Source: Saccoglossus kowalevskii (lineage: Eukaryota; Hemichordata; Enteropneusta; Harrimaniidae). Taken from it: a stretch of 11,255 nucleotides of DNA. Numbering within the stretch: the stretch's first letter is position 1; each line of letters opens with the position of its first letter. The translations under genes and the position numbers were made by a program. The stretch is taken from positions 197,265-208,519 of the forward strand of contig NW_003156751.1 of the NCBI RefSeq assembly GCF_000003605.2, read 5' to 3'. Positions 1-8,022 of this stretch are shown in pieces. The notes under the pieces were generated by a model. It was not told the DNA's origin, searched no databases, and saw only the letters and a program-made list of their open reading frames with translations.

Positions 1-155
1 GACATGTTTATGCCCTTTCATATATCTATAACATAAAATATGGTCGTGATGTTCACTAATATATTATGCCTTTTCATGAATCTAGAACATAAATTATGTT
101 CGTGATGTTCACTAATATGTTTATGCCCTTTTATAAATCTAGAACATAAAATGAG
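1..155. repeat. 56-57 bp tandem repeat, about 2.7 copies (cut by window start)
   Basis: Three diverged copies share TATGCCcTTT, then a segment ending CTAgAACATAAA, then CGTGATGTTCACTAAT. The TATGCC marks fall at 9, 65 and 122, so the period is 56-57 bp. The third copy decays after about 155. The array probably extends left of the window. No coding potential is seen. It is unrelated in sequence to the 58 bp array at the other end. Confidence 0.85.
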
Positions 156-466
156 GTTATGTATTCGTATTCATCAATCAAAGGCGCACACATTGCCCAA
201 TCGAGACAAACGCGTTGATCCTTTCTGTTGGTAGGGTTTATAAATTTTCTGGGAACTTTCAACAGAAATTATGATGAACGAACTCTATTGGCGTTACAGT
301 ATATTTGCCCGAAAAACGGAATTGTGTCGGTTATAATCGTGAATGTCTAGTCTTGTATATTTCATTTAGTACATGAAATTACAAAGAGTGAATACTTAAT
401 GTATTCCAGTCAATTTCTGTACTATTATTTGTATATGATTTTCTTTAATGGTTCTCTTTAAAATGT

Positions 467-499
467 CAAAATGGCGAGCTTGTATGTTACTTAGTAACA
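467..499. promoter_or_regulatory. YY1-like CAAAATGGCG next to an RFX X-box-like palindrome
   Basis: CAAAATGGCG at 467-476 resembles the YY1 site. At 485-499, TGTTACT-T-AGTAACA is a perfect 7 bp inverted repeat around one base. Its core GTTACTTAGTAAC fits the RFX X-box pattern RYYNYYN(1-3)RRNRAC at every position. CpG-bearing CGCGCCG follows. Such a pair would suit a promoter, but no gene start is visible next to it. Confidence 0.22.
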
Positions 500-1224
500 C
501 GCGCCGTAGATAACAGATAACAGGTGTGGCATTGCAACTGATAAAATAAGAACACTTAGTTAAAGTACATTGTTGTCTACATTTACCTTACTATTTTGGT
601 TATTCTTTGAAATGTACGATATTGATACCCATATCGACACACAACACCGATGAATACCATGTGTACTAAATTACTGCTATAGAATGCAGATGCAGAGGCA
701 GGGACAAACAGGTTTTAAAATAATACTGGTAATATTTACTTACTTAGCGGAATTCAAGTAACTACCTGACAGGGGGCATGCTGTTTAGATACAAGACTAT
801 GTGAGAGACTGTTTGTCTTTGCTGTACTTTATTTATCGGGCGACAATGAGCAAGATTATAGATTGCAGTGTGCGTGCCTATACCCAGACATGCGTGTCTG
901 TATATGAGACGTAGTTCTATGAATTTGACAATATCCGTTGATGTTCATTTAGTTTGGCTAACAGAAAAAGGTTAATGTGCCAATGAGAAAACATAAAATG
1001 CAGACGAAAAAAAAAACTTCATGAAAGAATCTGTACAAAACTTTACAGAGGCAAAATAACACATTTACCCATAAATGCCCGAAAAAATCTTATCGACAAC
1101 ATAAGTCACATGACACAACACTGAACAAACTATAGACATGCACGTATACTTCCATATTAGTTTGGAATTTTGTTAACTACCAGGTTTGAATAAAAACATG
1201 CCTAAGATAGCTGCATAATTTAGA

Positions 1225-1232
1225 TGACGTCA
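1225..1232. promoter_or_regulatory. Consensus CRE octamer TGACGTCA
   Basis: This is a full 8 bp palindromic CREB/ATF site. A random copy is expected about once per 65 kb in even-composition DNA and less often in AT-rich DNA, so chance is possible. No promoter or gene can be tied to it. Confidence 0.25.
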
Positions 1233-2749
1233 TACTGACACGGTGATACGCGTGAGCCATTATATTCATATACTCGACTGGGTAAATAAATGTTTCTTTG
1301 TTTTTTATATTTATTTTAACATTTAGTGGGTTGTGGAAACAGCTAAAATAGCTACGCTGTCAGATAATGCAGAACAATGACTATTTCATGTACTTGTTCC
1401 CCTTGTTCACAATATCAAGCCCGTACTTATATCAGCACTCCAGCAAGGCGGCAGGGCAAGATTGTGGTGCCCTTTATCCTGTATGTAATCACATGTTATA
1501 TCGGACCAGGTGCCCACAGTACGAGTATTAAAAGTATACGTGGAACACTAAAACAATAACACGTAATTTTAGAACAACGTGAATTCATTAGAGTGTGAGA
1601 TAATGCACTAACGCTAGGATAGCATGCACGTTCTTCGTGACATCATTGTCACCATATGCGATACAAGAAATCAACTAGATGATTTATGCATGAAACAAAA
1701 CATTATTATATTTTGGTAAATTCCCATTGTTTAAACAAATTATCGTATTGGTGTCATTTACTTACGCAATTTTTTTTGCCATGTTTGACATGTACGGCAG
1801 TTATTTTGTAAAGAATATATCTCTCAAGTCAACTCCAATATTCCAACTCCGAGAAAACAGCGATTTATAGTCACTTATGTTCAGTGAGGTCCGACCGCAC
1901 TAAAGCGCACCTTCAACAGGTAGGTATAAAATACTGTGAGCAACAGAATCTCGTTCGATGATCGTAGTAGGTCAACGCTGAAGAAATCAGTCTTGAATTA
2001 AATGCGGTGACGGTAATTTAGTTAGATTGTATCAGTAACGGAATGTCAATATCTAATGACATGACATATATCCCACGGCAACAGTGGATTGAAGTGTACA
2101 CTGGACGCGAGACAATATTATATCCTCAGGCTTACAGAGTGATTCCACATACCCGAAATGAACAACTGAGTTCATTCGGACAATGACCTATTGGAGGCAT
2201 GTAGAATTGCATCTTGGGAAAAATATACGACATTAACCATTGTTATTATCCAAATAAAACGCAATGTTGCCTTCCGTGGCTGACTTTTTACAACGATGAC
2301 GCAATATTATGAGGTAATATTTAACGACAATGTGATTGACCTTTGACCGACAGTAAACTAGAGCACGAACTGTGGCATGTGATAATAATAGACTTCTGGA
2401 ACGCAGTTTGAAAGATGATTATTCACAGTGAAAAATATCTTAAAAGTTTGTTATTTAGTTCATTCGACTGAGACTTTACTAGTGTCGTACGCCAATCTTT
2501 TTACGTATAAAGTTTGACACAATATGTGCACCTATTCAATTCAATTGTTTATGTTACACTAAATATACACCAACGCCGGCATATTATCTTGTATCTGTAT
2601 AAGGACTCGATATGCAGACCACGTGAAGTGAAATGCAGTACACAGGATGGGTCACAAACTGGAAATACCAATACAATTTTGAATAAAACGTCTCTGTGGG
2701 GATATCTGATTTGTCAAGTTAGGAAACTTTTCCGGATAGTCGTCTCGAT

Positions 2750-2760
2750 CCCCCCCCCCC
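2750..2760. repeat. Run of 11 C
   Basis: A homopolymer of 11 C lies directly before the tRNA-like block. The octamer CGTCTCGA occurs on both sides of the run, at 2741-2748 and 2776-2783. The run length may be unreliable in sequencing. Confidence 0.8.
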
Positions 2761-2762
2761 TA

Positions 2763-2834
2763 ATGGCCGAGTGGACGTCTCGACTCACTTTTCTTTAATG
2801 GTTTGACTCGAGCCTCATGTGGCGACATTTTTTT
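2763..2834 (+). repeat. Degenerate tRNA-derived SINE-like head
   Basis: TGGCCGAGTGG at 2764-2774 is an exact box A of the tRNA-Leu/Ser type. GGTTTGACTCG at 2800-2810 resembles box B with two changes, one of them at the invariant C56. After it comes GAGCCTCATGTGGCGAC, which recalls the GAAACC-x-ACGTGGGGC stretch that follows box B in abundant bivalve tRNA-derived SINEs. The box spacing of 25 nt is shorter than in a normal tRNA, and the T stem does not pair. It is therefore not a functional tRNA but a decayed SINE head. The body and tail are not recognisable. Confidence 0.45.
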
Positions 2835-2875
2835 ATTATAGATGTAATGATTATGCTAGAATAAAATGTCTTAAC

Positions 2876-2909
2876 TTAATATACTATTATTCATTAATAT
2901 ACTATTATT
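2876..2909. repeat. Short tandem duplication, 18 bp period
   Basis: TTAATATACTATTATT occurs at 2876-2891 and again, exactly, at 2894-2909, with two bases between. Confidence 0.85.
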
Positions 2910-3817
2910 AAACAGTTTCAACTGAATTGCATCTTTAATAGGTATGTTAAAAAAACTCAAAAAATAACCTTCGCCAACAAGTGATATTAAAGGGCAAATT
3001 GAATGGTTGGTTGGTGTAGGATTGCTATCATACTAACAGTTGATATCATCATCCACTCTTGTATTAAATGTTTACCATCACCATCCTTAATACAAGCGTG
3101 GTAATATGATGAAGTTTACTGATAATCTACATAAGAAATGTGTGTCTATCACTTCCGTGCTACGGTATATAAAGTGAGTTCGGTTAGTTAACATTTCTTA
3201 AATGAATGAGAAAATGTTTACTTACAACAACCAGAAACTACAATAATTATGAAATCTCTTTTTTTCAAAAAAATATTGTAAATCTTGTACATATTATTTG
3301 TTGTTGTGGATTATCATACTTTTTATCACTTTGGTGTATTTTGACATATTAAAGAACACACAATTTCATATTTTGGTTTTTAATATTAGGAATGGAGGTA
3401 ACTGCCCTCTATATGGGGCCGCCCCCTTTTTGAGAGGCATAACTAAGATTGTCATATGGAAAAGCAAATGAATTTTGAAACGTATACCACATCATAAACT
3501 GGTCAGAATAAAATATTAAACAACGTGGAACATTGATGATGATTAATTTGAAATCATCTCTCTGGTGTAGTGTGAAGATATAAAACAGAAGGAATATATG
3601 ATTGTTTGGTTTGTTAATCTCTAATTCGGGTTGAATATATTACCGGAATAAACTGAATTTAGAATTAGCAAGTAAAGCATTAATACAATTGAACGTGGAC
3701 AGATTTAGCTTCCTTGCGTCTTTTAGCATTTGGTATAAAGAAAAGAGAAAATTGGATTGCTTGAATGCTTGCCATGGATGCAATGATTTTGTCAATAATA
3801 TCATTATTATGCCACTG
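2910..3817. other. Non-coding AT-rich stretch with one hairpin
   Basis: I see no gene. It contains the hairpin at 3046-3112 (listed separately) and a GC-rich island near 3400-3440, with GGGGCCGCCCCC inside otherwise AT-rich DNA. Poly-T and poly-A runs near 3250 face each other around a single C. All frames are stop-rich. Confidence 0.6.
3046..3112. other. Imperfect 67 nt hairpin of pre-miRNA size
   Basis: CTTGTATTAA (3058-3067) pairs perfectly with TTAATACAAG (3087-3096) across a 19 nt loop. After one T/C mismatch, CCAC (3053-3056) pairs with GTGG (3098-3101). Past a 4 nt bulge (3102-3105), TCATCAT (3046-3052) pairs with ATGATGA (3106-3112). That makes 21 paired positions. It could be a microRNA precursor on either strand, a small MITE relic or chance; I recognise no known microRNA seed. 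Confidence 0.35.
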
Positions 3818-3885
3818 TTCCTCTGAGGAATCGGTCATTGTGGCTACGTGCGGACACAGTCCCTCAGAGGGACTGTGGTGCGGAC
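3818..3885. repeat. Two nested palindromes and an 8 bp direct repeat
   Basis: TTCCTC-T-GAGGAA lies at 3818-3830. A longer perfect palindrome, CACAGTCCCTC-A-GAGGGACTGTG, lies at 3855-3877. GTGCGGAC occurs at 3848-3855 and 3878-3885, immediately bracketing the long palindrome. Both palindromes share the CCTC-n-GAGG core. The block is more GC-rich than its surroundings and may be the edge of a mobile element. Confidence 0.6.
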
Positions 3886-4167
3886 TATAATTCCTGACCA
3901 GTTCTCAGCTATTGACTGCCAAGTTGATAAGCCAAGGGTTTCTGATTCCTCGACGTGCATTTAAGAAGGTTTTTGGTCACAGTCACGATTTGGTGTCTTT
4001 CTATGGGATTTCTGTCTGTAACATGCAAGTGCAGATTTGTTTGATGATGTATGTGGTCGTGTTTGTCCTTGTGACTTGTGGTTGTTTGTCCAGTAAACTT
4101 GATTTAACATTTTCCCCCGACATGACTTTGGAACATCACGGTGGGTGTGGCATGCCAGCAGCAGATG

Positions 4168-4271
4168 CTTACCCTTCACGTGCACCTGGTCTGACTCCCT
4201 TGTGGGGGTTTGTGATGTTCCGCTTCCATCGATTTTGTCAGTATATTTTTTCTCGACTACTGATATTCTGA
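4168..4271 (+). repeat. Remnant resembling a dispersed bivalve repeat
   Basis: The stretch TTACCCTTCACGTGCACCTGG, followed by TGACTCCCTTGTGGGGGTTTGTGATGTTCC and a T-rich segment, resembles from memory a very common mytilid element. That element reads roughly TACCCTTC..GCACCTG..TCAC.CC..GGTGGGGTTCGTGTTGTT. The similarity makes the surrounding 119-codon open frame (3912-4271) more likely repeat sequence than a gene. The G/T-rich DNA from about 3960 may belong to the same element. Borders are unknown. Confidence 0.35.
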
Positions 4272-4289
4272 GAATGGCTTAAAGGTACT

Positions 4290-4303
4290 ACTATAATTAT
4301 AGT
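4290..4303. repeat. Perfect 14 bp palindrome
   Basis: ACTATAATTATAGT is self-complementary along its full length. It is AT-rich and may be chance. Confidence 0.6.
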
Positions 4304-7300
4304 CTCATCAGGTTCGTTGCAACATATGGAACATTCGGTTTTTGAAATGGGTAAGTATACCCCGATCACAACTTTCTCCGTGGTAATATTTTTTTTATTT
4401 TTTGCTTCAAGTAGATATTATTAAATTAACTGTATGAATAACACAATCAGTCACAACACGTGTATTAGATATAAGTAAATAAGCGTGAATAGCATCAAAT
4501 AAAATGAATAAAACTTAGGACATTGTTGCGTTGCTACGCAACCAGTGACGAAAAAACATGCGAATGTAACTCTTACAACAAAGCAAATAATTAACAAAGA
4601 TTCAGTTGGGAGGTCGTGGTAAATAAAGGAAACGTACCGCATTATGAGATCAACTAGATTGCGTATCAACGCGATGCAACTTTGGGTTTGATGCCTCGTA
4701 GTATGGAAAAACTCAATAACTACAGGGTTGCATGATTCAATTGACGAATGTACAGATATATGTTCCCGTGTGCCAAGCAAATTTCATACAAGTTGGGTTG
4801 GCCATTGAGTAGTTAAGACGAGTAGGTCCGAAGTCTAACCTAAATTTGATTAGTTAACATTCCAAGCGCATACCTTGTACATTATATAAAAACACCATTT
4901 GAAAGTAGTGTCCTTGCTGCTTTCTCTGGGGTGTCCTGTTAACAAGTTTATGATATATACTGATAGGGGAAACACTTCACCTTAGTGCGATAACACTGAT
5001 GATGAAGGCGTTCAATTTCGCAATTCCTTATTTCAAATGATCATTTCATACCAGTGATGTATTAGTGGGTGTAAACATTATCCAATAAAACAGCAAAATC
5101 GTTGTTCATTTACAGTAAACTGACAGCTAACAGATTACAACAAACTAACAAATTAAACAGCTTCAAATTCGGATGTAGTAATGGGTGTTTCACTGACTAT
5201 TATTTATGAGAACCAAACATATACCAGTATGCTGTTCAAATATTCAAATATTCGTATTACATAGTTTTGACATGGAGATAAAAAGACCTCCATGATTTTG
5301 ATCGGTGACAAAATTCAACAAGCCAACGAAATACCGGAGTAGCATATCTGGTACTATTTGGGTATCATATACATATATTAACCATAACTGACTACATTGA
5401 CGTAATTATACCGTGTTGTTACTTACGTGAAATCACAGCACAACTGACTATAGTATTGGATATACTATTCCTCGTCACACTTGCTTTATACAAGTTATTT
5501 GTAAACAACTACTTGCCCATGCACCTGTTGGAAACCGTATACACATTTGAACTTGCCGGAGTCACATGGACTTCACCCTGTACGAACCACTAGCAGGTGG
5601 TTTGCTGTAAAAGAAATGCCAACTTCGAAATACATTAAAATATACTAAATAACATACAAGGCACTCGGATTTACGTTCCTGGCATACACGTTCCAATTCA
5701 ATGTTAGACCGATATTAAGAAAGTAATTTATACAGTTTTTAGTATACAGTTTACTGTACGTATAGCTGAACGGCGTCAATGGCATGTAATGCCTACCTTT
5801 TTGGAGGTTCCAAAACTAGACTATATTTTACTACACAAAGGCGCCTCAAAATGACCTCAGATCACCAAATAAACAAGACCAGTATTCCACGAGGGCGCTA
5901 CACCATTTGTTAGTCACATGTACAATTAGTAATCAATATTTAACTATTTATTAATGATGAATTATAGGTAACTATATTGACATTGTAGTCATTCATAAGA
6001 TACACGTGATACACATGTTATTAAAATGCAACAGGGAATGCAACTCTGTCGGGTGTGTATCCCCGCCAACACTTGCCATGTGACCCGTATTTACAGCGGA
6101 AGAGTTCAAAGGTCGTCAGATGCCAACCCTAGTTTTGGCTGGGCAAGGCTAACTTAAATTCAGTGTTACCCACGAGAACACAAATGGCGGATGCAGAGCT
6201 ACAGAAAGAATTGGTGTTTTGTTGACAGCTCGTGTTGGTATATAATGAAGAAGACTCCGAAAACAAACAATGTCACTCAATATATGACTGCAAGGTTTAT
6301 AAAAAAAATAACATAAATTATCTAAAAAGCTCTTAACATTTATTGATAAAAGATCATAAAACTCATTGTTCACATAGAGTCTATTAATGCTTGGGTTGTT
6401 TACTACTAAAATTTAAAAAAAAAACTTCCGATCGTCGTAAAAAGGCGAAGGAATGTGTAGGGAACAGTAACTTTTCAAATAAAAATATCGATGCGCCAAA
6501 CAGTATAGTTTGACACACTAAAAAGAGAATAATAATATTTCTCCTTATGTTATTTTCTCGTAAGTTCTCGCATTTCCCAGTTTGTCACCATGGTAGGCGT
6601 CTAACTCTGTTTTTCTAACTCAACGTTCGTGACGTAAACAATTCAGCATCTCTCATTTGGTTGCCTTCGTTAAATGACAAAAGGCAGAAAACTTGGTCTT
6701 AACCTATATGCACGCACGGGAATTGAGTACCAAGCGCTTAAAACGTAATTTTTTTCATCCACATATATTGCGCCGACACAATATGTGGCGGTATTGAAGA
6801 TGTTCTTTTGCAGATTTGTGCTAGCTTTCTTTATTTACAAATCTAAATACATGTGGTACGCATTTGTTATTCGTAAACATGTATTTGTAGGCCATTGTAA
6901 TTTCATCACAAAAAAATACACACCCAATCTGATACTTTATATATTATATGAAAGAACGGATTTTGAACTGATATACCACACTTTGGTCACAAAGCTTTGG
7001 AATGTGTAGGTAAGCATGTAAACGCGTATATGGAAAACAAGCAGATATTAGTCACCTTGATAGGAGATCTAAATATCAATCCATTACCGCTAGTGGAAAG
7101 TTCTGTGCCGATTCAGTTTCTTCTCCGAATTTTAGTAATCTTCGTTGGCATATAAATTTTGACTACCACAAGATGTATTCCCACAGCCGCGTGATGTAGT
7201 AGCTTGTCTTTTATGTGATATCATATGTTGTTGAGCTTACAGTCAACTAAAAATGAGCAAACAACTGAAAAGGCCCCTAGCGATTAAATAAAATGATACG

Positions 7301-7764
7301 TCCCAACATAAAAATATGATTATGATGAGAATTTATCTACATAATTTCAGATGCTTTTTTTTAATTGGTGTTGTGTACCATTTAATATTTTCTAGTATTT
7401 TAAAAACCCCATGTATCAGCTCCGTATAATAATATTGATCTCATACAAGTTCTAAATGCAGATGACAGTCCTCTCAGTGAGTGTGGGCTTTTCTGAACAA
7501 GTTGTCCATGTGATGTAATCATTGCTAGTTTTGCATAAACTAATATTTACTATAAAATGTTAACGTATTGATTTAAAATACAGGTATATTTAATATTTCT
7601 AATAATAAATATGTTATACAAGTTAGGGTACATCAATTAAAAATTCATCCCTTTCAATAAAAACTTTCACTGTGACCAATTCAGCTGGTCGACAGTAGAT
7701 TTATCAATGTAGTAGATTGTACTGTATCTGTATATAGCAATATAAGAATAGATTTGTCAAATAA
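4304..7764. other. Long non-coding stretch, no supportable gene
   Basis: Open frames here are short and have a composition typical of chance AT-rich translation. The longest is a 109-codon minus frame at 4451-4780. Items of note are a GTTGCGT/ACGCAAC inverted repeat at 4525-4542 and a 6 bp hairpin near 5586-5603 (AACCAC/GTGGTT). There is also CAAATGGCGG at 6181-6190 heading a short frame, and TGACGTAA at 6630-6637. Nothing links these into a transcription unit. A plus-strand gene here would converge on HELQ, but I see no exon chain. Confidence 0.55.
4525..4542. repeat. 7 bp inverted repeat, X-box-like
   Basis: GTTGCGT and ACGCAAC flank a 4 nt centre. Nested inside, GTTGC-TAC-GCAAC resembles an RFX X-box, though it misses one purine position. 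It is a second, weaker site of the type seen at 485-499. Confidence 0.35.
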
Positions 7765-7798
7765 ACCAACTACAACTTCAGACCAACTACGACTTCAG
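7765..7798. repeat. 17 bp direct tandem duplication
   Basis: ACCAACTACAACTTCAG is followed at once by ACCAACTACGACTTCAG, with one change. It lies downstream of the HELQ stop and may fall within or beyond its 3' UTR. Confidence 0.9.
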
Positions 7799-7932
7799 AG
7801 TACCACATTCACCTTCTCAAAGTATATTATAAATACATAAAATAACTTAATGTTCAACTAGCTAAACATATCCTAACAAATACCATACACAATAATTCAG
7901 TTTTCATACATTAATTTATATAATTGTGAGAT

Positions 7933-7938
7933 TTTAAT
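7933..7938 (-). promoter_or_regulatory. Possible HELQ polyadenylation hexamer (ATTAAA)
   Basis: ATTAAA, the commonest variant of the polyadenylation signal, lies 9 nt after the HELQ stop on the sense strand. TATAAA follows at 7915-7920. I found no exact AATAAA on this strand between about 7400 and the stop. So close a signal would give a very short 3' UTR; other ATTAAA copies lie further downstream, near 7590 and 7380. Which one is used cannot be told from sequence. Confidence 0.3.
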
Positions 7939-7947
7939 AAACTATGT

Positions 7948-8022
7948 TCAAGTGTTAGTTGGATCTAATACTATTTCCTCTGCAAGCTCCCTCAGAGCTT
8001 CAGCTCGTTCGTTCAACTCCAT
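7948..8022 (-). CDS. HELQ: HELQ exon G: C-terminal tail and stop
   Basis: This exon has 24 codons and a TGA stop at 7948-7950, read MELNERAEALRELAEEIVLDPTNT after the acceptor TTTGCAG at 8023-8025. The first codon happens to be ATG but is internal. The sequence continues the helix from the preceding AAAK. The charged E/R/L helix matches the end of animal HELQ, where a similar acidic coiled segment closes the protein. The tail is a little shorter than in vertebrates as I remember them. Confidence 0.85.
   Translation of the reverse strand: MELNERAEALRELAEEIVLDPTNT

Larger units (their letters stand above)
156..2745. other. Non-coding AT-rich stretch, no supportable gene
   Basis: Every frame is broken into short pieces on both strands. 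The 60-codon open stretch at 1377-1559 and the 94-codon one at 2514-2798 have no domain, compositional or splice support. What can be picked out is listed separately: an X-box-like palindrome near 486, a CRE octamer at 1225, and an imperfect hairpin at 2153-2179 (TGAAC and GTTCA flanking AACTGA, extended by CCGA/TCGG). Confidence 0.6.

Noticed and set aside
2764-2834. Functional tRNA-Leu or tRNA-Ser gene
   Set aside because: Box spacing is too short, the invariant C of the T loop is changed, and the T stem does not pair.
4451-4780. 109-codon minus-strand open frame
   Set aside because: It has no recognisable domain. Its composition is that of chance AT-rich translation, and it holds a palindromic stretch that better explains its only structured part.
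7030-7155. 41-codon plus frame containing LIGDLNINPL, resembling a LINE endonuclease motif
   Set aside because: The match is a few residues with no neighbouring endonuclease or reverse transcriptase motifs in any frame.
7948-8022. Last exon as an independent ORF starting at its ATG
   Set aside because: It follows a clear acceptor and continues the HELQ C-terminal helix in frame; 24 codons alone have no support as a gene.
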